This document shows, in pieces, positions 1-13,228 of a stretch of DNA of 33,193 bases. The notes under the pieces are model-generated. The model saw nothing but the letters and a program-made list of their open reading frames with translations. It had not been told where the DNA came from and made no database searches. Numbering within the stretch: position 1 is the stretch's first letter; each line of letters begins with the position of its first letter. Source of the stretch: an uncultured Gammaproteobacteria bacterium (GTDB taxonomy: Bacteria; Pseudomonadota; Gammaproteobacteria; Steroidobacterales; Woeseiaceae); assembly GCA_937899415.1 (NCBI GenBank), contig CALBPI010000093.1, forward strand, positions 1-33,193, given 5' to 3'. The translations under genes were made by a program, and so were the position numbers.

Positions 1-551
1 GCTCTGTCGAATGCCGGACCTGGGTCCTTCTTGCTCCCTGGCGCGATGTCGCTGTGCCCGACGATGGGTGCTGCCGTGAGCGTCTGATAGGCGGCACGCA
101 GCGCCGCGATGAGTGCCGCAAGCACAGCGTACTGCGCGTCACTGTAGGCCAGCGTGTCGGTGCCTTCGAGCTCGATACCCACCGAGAAGTCGTTGCACCG
201 TTCTCGCCCGCGGAACACCGACTGACCCGCGTGCCAGGCGCGCTGACCGAACGGCACAAACTGAACCAGACTGCCGTCTCGGCGCACGAGCACGTGCGCC
301 GAAACATAAAGGGCTGCGATCAAATCGAAGTACGGATGCGCGGCGGCGTCGAGCTGATTGCTGAAAAGCGCCTCGATATGGGTCCCGCCAAACTCGCCGG
401 GCGGCAGTGAGATGCCGTGCACCACGATGAGCTCGAGCTGGCTGCCCACGGGGCGCGCGTCCTGGTTCGGTGAGGGACATTGCCGGGCGGGCGCAACAAG
501 TCCCGAGCCCGGGTCAATCGTGAATTCGGCGGTTTGCGCGGCGTCGTACAT
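1..551 (-). CDS. ampD: AmpD, 1,6-anhydro-N-acetylmuramyl-L-alanine amidase (3' end cut by window edge)
   Basis: Cytoplasmic zinc amidase that splits the stem peptide from anhydromuropeptides during peptidoglycan recycling. The minus-strand frame from ATG 551 gives 183 readable residues. It opens with the family's Cys-Pro-Ser-Pro-Asn element near residue 25. Then comes IVVHGISLPPGEFGG, whose His45 should be a zinc ligand, and further on GHSDIAPGSKKDPG with the second His and the Asp ligand. The family is about 180-190 residues long, so only a few residues should be missing beyond base 1. The start lies just downstream of a weak AGGT and matches the normal N-terminus. Most family members have Arg where this one has Ser after APG. 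It is divergent from rsmE. The call is firm; loss of the last residues is an edge effect. Confidence 0.93.
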   Translation of the reverse strand, partial: MYDAAQTAEFTIDPGSGLVAPARQCPSPNQDARPVGSQLELIVVHGISLPPGEFGGTHIEALFSNQLDAAAHPYFDLIAALYVSAHVLVRRDGSLVQFVPFGQRAWHAGQSVFRGRERCNDFSVGIELEGTDTLAYSDAQYAVLAALIAALRAAYQTLTAAPIVGHSDIAPGSKKDPGPAFDR

Positions 552-560
552 GCACCTATG

Positions 561-590
561 GTGTTGACCGGCCGCGCGCACTGTCAACAC
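561..590. promoter_or_regulatory. Inverted repeat in the ampD/rsmE divergent gap
   Basis: GTGTTGAC (561-568) and GTCAACAC (583-590) are perfect 8-base reverse complements separated by 14 bases. They fill most of the 41-base gap between the two divergent starts. On the minus strand the right arm supplies TTGACA (587-582), a good -35 for ampD, but no convincing -10 follows. An operator or an overlapping promoter is an inference. Confidence 0.4.
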
Positions 591-592
591 AC

Positions 593-1345
593 ATGCCTGT
601 CAAACGTCTTTTCGTCGATCAACCCATTGCCGCCGGCAGCACTCTGGCGCTCGACGGCGCCGCCGCACACTACCTGGGCCGCGTCCTGCGCGCGCGGGTT
701 GGCAATACGGTGCAGGTCTTTAACGGGGACGGCCGCGAGTTCGCGGCGGAAATGACTCGAATCACGCGCGATGCCGTCGTGCTCGATGTGCACGACGCCG
801 TGGCGGCCGCGCCCGAACCGCGCGTCGCGATCACCCTCATGCAGGCACTCTCGCGCAACGAAAAGATGGACCTGGCCATTCAAAAGGCGGTGGAGCTTGG
901 CGTGCACAGCATTCGCCCCGTTGCGGTAGAGCGCAGCGTCATGCGCCTCGATGACACACGTACGGCCCGTCGCACCGAACACTGGCAGCAGGTTGCCGTC
1001 CATGCCGCGCAGCAGTGCGGCCGTGCCGTCGTGCCCGAGGTGCACGCGCCCGCAACGCTGGGCGATGCGCTCAACGCGAGTGCTGACGTTGGATTGGGCA
1101 TTGTCGCCGATCCCCAGGCCGCGCAATCGCTCGGCGACTGTCTGGATAAGGCGGGCGATGGTGTCGATGCGGCCCGCCTGCTCGTCGGCCCCGAAGGCGG
1201 CCTGACCGCCGACGAGATCGCGCTCGCAACAACGAGCGGCCTGCATGCGGTACGCGCAGGTCCGCGCGTGCTGCGCACGGAAACGGCTGCGCTGGCGCTT
1301 GTGACGGTGTTGCAGTGGCGTTTCGGCGACCTGGGTGGCGCCTGA
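593..1345 (+). CDS. rsmE: RsmE, 16S rRNA (uracil1498-N3)-methyltransferase
   Basis: SAM-dependent SPOUT methyltransferase that makes m3U1498 in 16S rRNA of the 30S subunit. The product is 250 residues, normal for the family. An N-terminal PUA-like part (about 1-70) has the usual HYLGRVLR element near residue 26. The C-terminal trefoil-knot domain shows MQALSRNEKMDLAIQKAVELG (split: MQALSR at 83, KAVELG at 98), VGPEGGLTADE near 198 and PRVLRTETA at 224-232, the SAM-binding loops. ATG 593 is the first start after the divergent gap, and no clear ribosome binding site precedes it. The stop codon directly abuts the stop of the convergent chpC gene. In Pseudomonas rsmE also sits close to the end of the chp cluster. 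Confidence 0.96.
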   Translation: MPVKRLFVDQPIAAGSTLALDGAAAHYLGRVLRARVGNTVQVFNGDGREFAAEMTRITRDAVVLDVHDAVAAAPEPRVAITLMQALSRNEKMDLAIQKAVELGVHSIRPVAVERSVMRLDDTRTARRTEHWQQVAVHAAQQCGRAVVPEVHAPATLGDALNASADVGLGIVADPQAAQSLGDCLDKAGDGVDAARLLVGPEGGLTADEIALATTSGLHAVRAGPRVLRTETAALALVTVLQWRFGDLGGA

Positions 1346-1822
1346 TCAGACCGAGATCGGCGCGTCCTGTGCCTCGACGAGCTGCTCTTCGATGCGCTCG
1401 AGATCGGGGATCAGCGGGTACTCGTTGATCATGCGAACACGTGTCACCACGGGCGCACTCTCGTTGAAACCCGCGCTCGTATCGACCTTGATGACATCAC
1501 GATTGACGCGCACGAGTTGCGGGAATCCCTGCGTCAAGATGCCGTAGTAGGCGCTGCGCAGTTCCGAATGGGTGGCATGAAACACGACGACGCGCGTGCG
1601 TGTCGAGCTGTCGGGCAGGCCACGCCCCAGCATGGCCTCGAATGCCACCACGGGTACCGTGCGGCCATTCCAGTCCAGCGTGCCGACGAGCCAGTCGGGC
1701 GCGCCCGGCACGTGCTCCGTGCGTGACAATCGAACGACTTCGGCAACACAGGCGCGCGGCACGATGAGCCGGTCTTCGATGAGCGGTACAAGCAGGCTGT
1801 AGAGTTCTTCGGCGTTGCTCAT
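1346..1822 (-). CDS. chpC: CheW-like coupling protein ChpC
   Basis: A 158-residue protein formed almost entirely of one CheW-type fold. The motif WLVGTLDWNGRTVPVVAFEA (about residues 44-63) matches the beta-strand pattern by which CheW proteins dock between receptors and the kinase. In Pseudomonas, ChpC is a second coupler of the twitching-motility chemosensory system beside PilI. The gene is last in the operon, 4 bases after the chpA stop, with a GGAG inside the chpA tail as ribosome binding site. Its stop codon touches that of rsmE. The CheW fold is clear. The ChpC name rests on its position after chpA and on length, so another coupler role is possible. Confidence 0.85.
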   Translation of the reverse strand: MSNAEELYSLLVPLIEDRLIVPRACVAEVVRLSRTEHVPGAPDWLVGTLDWNGRTVPVVAFEAMLGRGLPDSSTRTRVVVFHATHSELRSAYYGILTQGFPQLVRVNRDVIKVDTSAGFNESAPVVTRVRMINEYPLIPDLERIEEQLVEAQDAPISV

Positions 1823-1826
1823 GACA

Positions 1827-7643
<5,817 letters not shown>

Positions 7644-7712
7644 TGGCCCCCCGTTTCCCTCTGCATTCCCGTTTCTACTGCTAGCTGCGTGACCGCCGTG
7701 TCAAAGCACGCG

Positions 7713-9629
7713 TCAGCCCGCCGCCCGCTGATCGTCACCCGCCGCCTCATCGTCGCTGGTGCGCGCGATGCGCGTCACGCTGGCCGATTCAGGCAGTCGG
7801 AATCCGGACACACTCTTTCTCAGCTCGCCAGCCAGCTGGGCCAGCTTGGAGATCGACGTAGTGGTCGCCCCCGCCGCCTTGCCGGTCTGGCCCGAGATGT
7901 CTTTCAGCGCCACGGTGCGGCGGTTGATATCCGTCGCCACCTTGGACTGGCTTCTCGCCGAGCCGTAAATGTTCTGTACCAGCGAGGCGATCTGGTTCGA
8001 GACCTGCTCGATCTCGTCCAGCGCCGCGCCCGCGTTTTCGGCCAGCAGCGCACCGCCCACCACGTCGGTGGTCGAGCGTTCCATCGAGACCACGGCCTCG
8101 TTGGTGTCGGCCTGAATCGTGCGCACGAGCACCTCGATTTGTTTCGTGGCGTTCGTCGAGCGCTCGGCGAGACGCTGCACTTCGTCAGCAACCACCGCAA
8201 AGCCTCGGCCGGCCTCGCCCGCCATCGAGGCCTGGATCGACGCGTTGAGGGCCAGGATGTTGGTCTGCTCGGCAATATCGTTGATGAGCTCGACGATGTT
8301 GCCGATTTCCTGCGAGCTCTCACCCAGGCGCTTGATGCGCTTCGAGGTCTCCTGGATGGTCTCGCGGATCGTGTTCATGCCTTCGATCGTGCGCCGTACC
8401 GCGTCGCCGCCCTTGTGCGCGACGTCGACCGAGTGGCGTGCGACGTCGGAGCTTCTTTCGGCGTTGCCCGAGACTTCCTCGATCGAGGCTGTCATCGCCG
8501 CGATCGACTCGGTTACCGCGGCGATCTCCATCGCCTGCTTCTGCGCCGCCCGGTTCATATGTACGGCCGTCGTTTCGGTCTGGCGGGTCGCCGAGTCCAC
8601 CATCGCGGCCGTGCCGTCGATCGTGGTGACGAGTTCGCGAAGCGCCTCGATGGCGTAGTTGATCGAGTCGGCGATAGCACCTGTGATGTCTTCGGTGACG
8701 GTGGCTTCAACGGTCAGGTCACCATCAGCCAGGCTGCCCAGTTCGTCGAGCAGTCGCAGAATGGCCTGCTGGTTGCGTTCGTTCTGGTCGGCCTGCTCGA
8801 TGGCCGTGCGGCGCAGCTGACCGTCCTTGAAGTAGTCGACGACGAGTGCCAGCACGACGAGCAGCGCCACGCCCAGCAGACCCAGCGGCAGCCAGGGCAT
8901 GAACGGCGCGATGTACTGCATGGGAAAACCGGCAGCGGCATCGGGTGCCAGCGCCGGCGCTGCGGACTCAAGCCCGCCCAGTGCCGCGCCCGCCCGCGCG
9001 AAGGACTCGGCGTTTTGTGCGAGCGTCTCTGTCGCGGCGGCAATCGTCAGCGCGTTTTCGGCGATGAGCCCGGCCGTACTGGAGTCCGCGAGTACGGGCA
9101 CATCCAGCGTGGCCGAGTCGCCGGCCAGTGCGGCTGCCAGTTCGGTCAGGCCCGCAGCGGTGGCGACAAGCTGTTCTGACGTCACAACGGCCGTATCGGG
9201 CGCGCCACGCAACGCGGCCAGGCCCGTGTCAACAGCAGCAATGGTGGCCGAGAGTTGTTCGATGCCGACCGGGCGCTCGCCGAGTGTTTCGATCCGCTGG
9301 CGTACGGTATTCACGGCCGTATCGATATCGGCCGTGGCAGCGTTGACAGCTCGGATGGCGGCGGCTGATGAGACGACGGTGCTGGCCTGCGTGGCCGTCG
9401 AGCCCTCGAGCGCGCCACTGCCCGCGATCGTGGCCAACTGGTCCAATGCTGCGTTGTCGCCGCTCAGTGCGCGATTGGCCTGTACGGCTGCGGCCAGACT
9501 AGCCGTGTCACCCCGGTCGGTGCCCGACGTGGCGCTGAACCAGATGATGCCGGCAACTGCGGCGAGCAGGATGGGCAGCAGAATGGCTGCGGCCCCCAGA
9601 AACTTGGATTGTCCTTTGTGCTTGGCCAT
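7713..9629 (-). CDS. pilJ: PilJ, methyl-accepting chemotaxis receptor of the twitching motility system
   Basis: A 638-residue inner-membrane receptor that feeds ChpA. It has a first membrane helix at ~10-32 and an Ala/Thr-rich helical periplasmic part at ~33-243. A second helix spans ~245-265 (LGLLGVALLVVLALVV), followed by a HAMP-like stretch (~268-340). The cytoplasmic coiled-coil signalling domain has the conserved hairpin tip EQTNILALNASI at ~454-465, then GEAGRGFAVVADEVQ (471-485). The length is near that of Pseudomonas PilJ (about 680). ATG 9629 lies 32 bases after the pilI stop; only a weak GGGA precedes it. No CheR-like pilK follows, unlike in Pseudomonas, so how this receptor adapts is not evident here. 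Confidence 0.94.
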   Translation of the reverse strand: MAKHKGQSKFLGAAAILLPILLAAVAGIIWFSATSGTDRGDTASLAAAVQANRALSGDNAALDQLATIAGSGALEGSTATQASTVVSSAAAIRAVNAATADIDTAVNTVRQRIETLGERPVGIEQLSATIAAVDTGLAALRGAPDTAVVTSEQLVATAAGLTELAAALAGDSATLDVPVLADSSTAGLIAENALTIAAATETLAQNAESFARAGAALGGLESAAPALAPDAAAGFPMQYIAPFMPWLPLGLLGVALLVVLALVVDYFKDGQLRRTAIEQADQNERNQQAILRLLDELGSLADGDLTVEATVTEDITGAIADSINYAIEALRELVTTIDGTAAMVDSATRQTETTAVHMNRAAQKQAMEIAAVTESIAAMTASIEEVSGNAERSSDVARHSVDVAHKGGDAVRRTIEGMNTIRETIQETSKRIKRLGESSQEIGNIVELINDIAEQTNILALNASIQASMAGEAGRGFAVVADEVQRLAERSTNATKQIEVLVRTIQADTNEAVVSMERSTTDVVGGALLAENAGAALDEIEQVSNQIASLVQNIYGSARSQSKVATDINRRTVALKDISGQTGKAAGATTTSISKLAQLAGELRKSVSGFRLPESASVTRIARTSDDEAAGDDQRAAG

Positions 9630-9661
9630 ACGCCCGCGGTCCCGTAATGCTGCAGCTCTCG

Positions 9662-10234
9662 CTACGATCTCTGCGGCCCGTCGGCCGCCTGTAAAAACTG
9701 TTCACTGTCGAGCAGCTGGTCAAATGCAAACACCGGCCACTCTTCACCACCGCGCCGGAACACACCTGCCCGGTACCGATCACAGCGAATCCGGGTCTGG
9801 GTCATGACGTCGGCGTACTCGCCCTCGACAAAGCGCCGAAAACCCATCACCTCGCCAACGATCACGCCCGCGTTGACCTCGCCGTGGCTCACGCTGATCA
9901 CACGCGCCGTGCGCGAGCGGTCCGTGCGCCCGCCACCCAGCAGCAGCGACAGGTCGATCAACGGCAGCAGCTGTCCGCGCAGGTTGGCGATACCAATCAG
10001 CCAGCGCTTGGCGCCCGGCACCCGGGTCACAGCCTCGGGGATCATGAGCACCTCACTCACCTCTTCGCGGCTCGCGACAAAGCGTTCGCCGTCGATCGAG
10101 AAACCCACGCCCACCCATTCGCTGCGTTGCGCCGCCTCGCCCTGTCCGGCGACAGCTGCGCGGCTACGCCGCTCCATTTCCTGGAGCAGTTCAAAAGGTC
10201 GGTCGGCAAGCGCCTTGAGTCGCGTCGCCGTCAT
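9662..10234 (-). CDS. pilI: PilI, CheW-like coupling protein
   Basis: A 190-residue coupler linking PilJ to ChpA. After a polar N-terminal extension (~1-38) comes one CheW domain: FSIDGERFVASREEVSEVL (45-63), then WLIGIANLRGQLLPLIDLSL (78-97), the typical hydrophobic strand pair with Asn-Leu-Arg-Gly at the turn. The length matches Pseudomonas PilI (about 178). The ATG overlaps the pilH stop by one base (TAATG), which points to translational coupling. It lies between pilH and pilJ in the standard cluster order, which supports the name. Confidence 0.93.
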   Translation of the reverse strand: MTATRLKALADRPFELLQEMERRSRAAVAGQGEAAQRSEWVGVGFSIDGERFVASREEVSEVLMIPEAVTRVPGAKRWLIGIANLRGQLLPLIDLSLLLGGGRTDRSRTARVISVSHGEVNAGVIVGEVMGFRRFVEGEYADVMTQTRIRCDRYRAGVFRRGGEEWPVFAFDQLLDSEQFLQAADGPQRS

Positions 10235-10602
10235 TAACCGCTGGCGAGCTGCGCCCGGATCTTGCCGATCAACGCGTCTTCAGCGACGGGCTTCACGAGG
10301 TAGTCACGTGCGCCCTGGCGCAGTGCCCAGATGCGGTCAGTTTCCTGGTCCTTGCTCGACACGACGATCACGGGGATCGCCGCGGTCGCGTCGTTCTTGG
10401 CGAGCTTGCGCGTGGCCTGGAAGCCGTTCATGCCCGGCATCACGACATCCATGAGAATGAGGTCGGGCTGCTCGCGCATGGCGGCTGCGATGCCGGCACT
10501 GCCGGAATCCGCCGTGGTGACCTCGAAACCGTGCTTGTCGAGCATGTTCTGCACGACGTGGATCTCGGTCGGTGAGTCATCAATGATCAATATGTGTGCC
10601 AT
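10234..10602 (-). CDS. pilH: PilH, CheY-like response regulator
   Basis: A 122-residue stand-alone receiver domain. The acidic pair D8/D9 (IIDDS), phospho-acceptor D52 (LMDVVMPGMNG), the Ser at VVSSKDQ (~87) and Lys of VKPVAE (~104) are all in place. There is no output domain, so it acts by protein contact or as a phosphate sink. In Pseudomonas, PilH opposes PilG and favours pilus retraction or lowers cAMP signalling. The gene is 28 bases after pilG and overlaps the pilI start by one base. It is told from PilG by order and by the shorter N-terminus. Confidence 0.94.
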   Translation of the reverse strand: MAHILIIDDSPTEIHVVQNMLDKHGFEVTTADSGSAGIAAAMREQPDLILMDVVMPGMNGFQATRKLAKNDATAAIPVIVVSSKDQETDRIWALRQGARDYLVKPVAEDALIGKIRAQLASG

Positions 10603-10630
10603 AGGCCTGCACCGTTGCGCCTGGAACCGT

Positions 10631-11026
10631 TCAGCTCGCGATCTGCTCGCTGATGGCCCCGATCAATTCGTCCTTGGTAAACGGCTTGGTCAGGTAGCGC
10701 TCGGAACCGACGATGCGACCCCGTGCGCGGTCGAAGAGACCATCCTTACTCGACAGCATGATGACCGGCGTATCGCGAAACGCCTTGTTGTTCTTGATGA
10801 GCTGGCAGGTTTGATAGCCATCCAGCCGCGGCATCATGATGTCGACGAAGATCAGGTCCGGCTGGTGATCAGCAATCTTGGACAAAGAATCGAAGCCATC
10901 GACGGCGGTGTACACCTCACAACCTTCCTTGGTCAGCAAGGTCTCGGCGGTACGCCGAATCGTCTTGCTGTCGTCGATCACCAGGATCTTCAGTCCACGC
11001 AATCCTTCAGCCTGTTCGCTGCTCAC
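10631..11026 (-). CDS. pilG: PilG, CheY-like response regulator
   Basis: First gene of the pil-chp operon, a 131-residue receiver domain. A short N-terminal extension precedes LVIDDSKTIRRTAE with D18/D19. D62 (FVDIMMPRLDG) is the phospho-acceptor, and MLSSKD and LTKPFTKDEL supply the switch residue and Lys. In Pseudomonas, PilG is needed for pilus extension and activates the adenylate cyclase CyaB through FimL/FimV. The start is GTG 11026, chosen because GGAGGTC lies 7 bases upstream and no in-frame ATG fits. A TATGTATAAC stretch just upstream (11050-11040, minus strand) might be part of the promoter, but no matching -35 was found. Confidence 0.94.
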   Translation of the reverse strand: MSSEQAEGLRGLKILVIDDSKTIRRTAETLLTKEGCEVYTAVDGFDSLSKIADHQPDLIFVDIMMPRLDGYQTCQLIKNNKAFRDTPVIMLSSKDGLFDRARGRIVGSERYLTKPFTKDELIGAISEQIAS

Positions 11027-11176
11027 CCGCGCGACCTCCGTTATACATAAGGGTCATTGTCCGCACTACGTCACGCCGGTGGTGTGGCGTGGCGCACACT
11101 TTGAATGTTTCTGACCGAAACTTTTAACATATTGCCACAGACCCCGCCCGGCCGCCGCTGCGTCTCGGGCCCGCGG

Positions 11177-11182
11177 TATAGT
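11177..11182 (+). promoter_or_regulatory. Probable -10 element of the gshB operon
   Basis: TATAGT (5 of 6 to the sigma-70 consensus) sits 41 bases before the gshB start in the pilG/gshB divergent gap. The -35 position is GC-rich and unlike consensus. A second, weaker pair, TTGAAT (11101-11106) and TAACAT (11125-11130) with an 18-base spacer, lies further upstream on the same strand. Both are pattern matches only. Confidence 0.35.
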
Positions 11183-11223
11183 CGCCGCTGCTGCACCCAC
11201 GGGTGCCCCGGAATTCGAGGCTG

Positions 11224-12186
11224 ATGAACAACACAACACGACATTTCGGCGTCGTCATGGACCCGATTGAGAGCATTACGCCGGCCAAGGACACCACCTT
11301 TGCGATGATGCTGGAGATACAGCGTCGCGGGCACCGTCTCAGTGTCATCGGCCAAGGCGATCTCTACCTTGAGCAGGGCGTCGCGCGGGCGCAGGCCACC
11401 GCGGTGACCGTTCGTGACGACCCCAACGACTGGTACACACTCGGTGACACCGAGGATCTGGCGCTAGACACCGTCGATGTGCTCCTGATGCGCAAAGATC
11501 CGCCCTTTGACATGGAGTACGTCTATGCCACCTACGTGCTCGATGTTGCCGAGCGCGGCGGCTCCCTGGTCGTGAATCGGCCGCGGGCGCTGCGTGACCT
11601 CAATGAGAAAGTGGCCACGGCGCTGTTCCCCGAGCTCACACCACCGACACTGATCAGCCGCGACATGGACCGTCTGCGCGCGTTCGCCAAGCGGGAGGGA
11701 CACGTCGTCATCAAGCCGTTGGACGGCATGGGCGGGCGCTCGATCTTCACCATCCGCCCTGGCGACCGCAATCTCAACGTGGTCACCGAGACGCTCACGG
11801 ATTACGGCCAGCGCTTCGCCATGGCGCAGACCTTCGTGCCCGAGATCACCGACGGCGACAAGCGTGTGCTACTTGTCGACGGCGAGCCCGTCCCACACAT
11901 GCTGGCCCGCGTTCCCAACGACGAGGATGGCCGCGGCAATCTCGTGATGGGCGCCACGGCCGATGCCCGCCCCCTGGGCGACGTGGAACGGCACATTGCC
12001 GACACGGTGGGGCCCCTGCTGGCGGCGCGCGGCGTGCTGTTCGCGGGCCTCGATGTCATCGGCGACAAGCTCACCGAAATCAACGTCACCTCGCCCACGG
12101 GCGTCCGTGAAATCGACCGCCATTTCGGCAGCAACATCGCCGGAGACCTGTGCCACGCCATCGACCGGCACCTCGCGGCGCGCTGA
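11224..12186 (+). CDS. gshB: Glutathione synthetase
   Basis: ATP-grasp ligase that joins gamma-glutamylcysteine and glycine to give glutathione in the cytoplasm. The product is 320 residues, as in E. coli (316). Family signatures are FGVVMDPIESI at 8-18, LLMRKDPPFDMEYVYATYVL (87-106), the ATP-grasp loop IKPLDGMGGRSIF (163-175), QTFVPEI near 202 and the C-terminal EINVTSPTG (285-293), which holds metal and ATP ligands. ATG 11224 was preferred to an upstream in-frame ATG at 11203 because GAGG lies 4-7 bases before it and it fits the usual N-terminus. gshB is divergent from pilG, exactly as in Pseudomonas. It heads the operon gshB-apbE-tonB-algH-ruvX-pyrB. Confidence 0.96.
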   Translation: MNNTTRHFGVVMDPIESITPAKDTTFAMMLEIQRRGHRLSVIGQGDLYLEQGVARAQATAVTVRDDPNDWYTLGDTEDLALDTVDVLLMRKDPPFDMEYVYATYVLDVAERGGSLVVNRPRALRDLNEKVATALFPELTPPTLISRDMDRLRAFAKREGHVVIKPLDGMGGRSIFTIRPGDRNLNVVTETLTDYGQRFAMAQTFVPEITDGDKRVLLVDGEPVPHMLARVPNDEDGRGNLVMGATADARPLGDVERHIADTVGPLLAARGVLFAGLDVIGDKLTEINVTSPTGVREIDRHFGSNIAGDLCHAIDRHLAAR

Positions 12187-12191
12187 GGCCG

Positions 12192-13226
12192 GTGACAGGC
12201 GGCGGGCTGAGCCGGCGCGGCGTGCTCCGCGGACTGGCCGGGCTCGCGGCGATAGCGCTCGTCGGCTGCAAAAACCGCCCACAGAAGACGACCGCCCGTT
12301 TCGCGCAGTTCGGCACGCTCGTCGACATCACGATCTGGGACCTGCCGCGGCCTCAGGCCGAGCGCGCGATCAGCAGGCTTCGGCGCGACTACGCCATGCT
12401 CGACCGGGACTGGTACGCCTGGGGTGACGGCGAGCTCGGTCAGATCAACCGAACGCTGCAGCGCGCGATCGAGGCACCGCTATCGGCACCGCTTGGGACA
12501 CTGCTGCAACAGAGCCTGCAGCTGTCGGCGGCGAGCCGCGGCTTGTTCGATATGCGTATCGGGCCGCTCGTCGAGTTGTGGGGCTTTGCAAACGCCCCCA
12601 CCACGGCCAGCGGCACAGCGGCGCCCAGTGACGCCGACATTCGCGCCGCACTCGACCGCTCGAGACTTCATGTCGATGTCTTGAATGACCGACCTGGGTG
12701 GCGAGTCCGCACCGAGGCGCCCGGCGTGTTACTCGACATCGGCGGCATCGCCAAGGGCGATATTCTCGCGCGCGGCATGGCGCGCCTGACCACTGAGGGC
12801 GTATCGAAAGCACTCATCGACGCCGGCGGCGATGTCGCCGTCATGGACCTTCAGGGCAGCGCAGCGTTTCGTGTCGGGATCCGACCCGCCCGCGAGGGTG
12901 AAGCCCTGCGGCTGCTCGAACTTAGGCACGGCGAGACCGTGACGACCTCAGGCGACTATGCGCGCTACCGCGACATCGGCGGTCGTCGCTACGCACATAT
13001 CATCGACCCGCGCACAGGACGCCCCTCCGAGCAGGCCCGGTCCGCCACCGTTGTGCATGAGGAGGCCGCCAGGGCCGACGCGGCGGCCACGGCGCTGATC
13101 GTGGGCGGCGTGGCCGCATTCGAAGCCATCTGTGACGCAATGCGTGTCGACACGGCGCTATTGGTCGATAATCAGGGTCAAATACGGGCCACGCCGGAGA
13201 TGCAGGCCCGTCTCGAAACGATCTGA
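12192..13226 (+). CDS. apbE: ApbE-type FAD:protein FMN transferase, Tat-type lipoprotein
   Basis: Periplasmic flavin transferase family that attaches FMN from FAD to Thr/Ser of target proteins such as NqrB/C and RnfD/G. Of 344 residues, the N-terminus has twin arginines (LSRRGVLRGL, R8-R9), a hydrophobic stretch and the lipobox LVGC (C26), so a Tat-exported lipoprotein is likely. Family motifs present are LLDIGGIAKG (~179-188), DAGGDVAV (~209-216), TTSGDYARY and HIIDPRTGRP. GTG 12192 lies 5 bases after gshB and puts the Arg pair close to the terminus; an ATG at 12150 would overlap gshB by 37 bases. No Nqr, Rnf or other obvious flavin acceptor is in the window. Its position between gshB and tonB is not the Pseudomonas arrangement. 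Confidence 0.92.
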   Translation: MTGGGLSRRGVLRGLAGLAAIALVGCKNRPQKTTARFAQFGTLVDITIWDLPRPQAERAISRLRRDYAMLDRDWYAWGDGELGQINRTLQRAIEAPLSAPLGTLLQQSLQLSAASRGLFDMRIGPLVELWGFANAPTTASGTAAPSDADIRAALDRSRLHVDVLNDRPGWRVRTEAPGVLLDIGGIAKGDILARGMARLTTEGVSKALIDAGGDVAVMDLQGSAAFRVGIRPAREGEALRLLELRHGETVTTSGDYARYRDIGGRRYAHIIDPRTGRPSEQARSATVVHEEAARADAAATALIVGGVAAFEAICDAMRVDTALLVDNQGQIRATPEMQARLETI

Positions 13227-13228
13227 GC

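Noticed and set aside
54-480. Several open frames on both strands at the left edge
   Set aside because: The true frame is the minus-strand AmpD, which has all family motifs and is not closed within the window.
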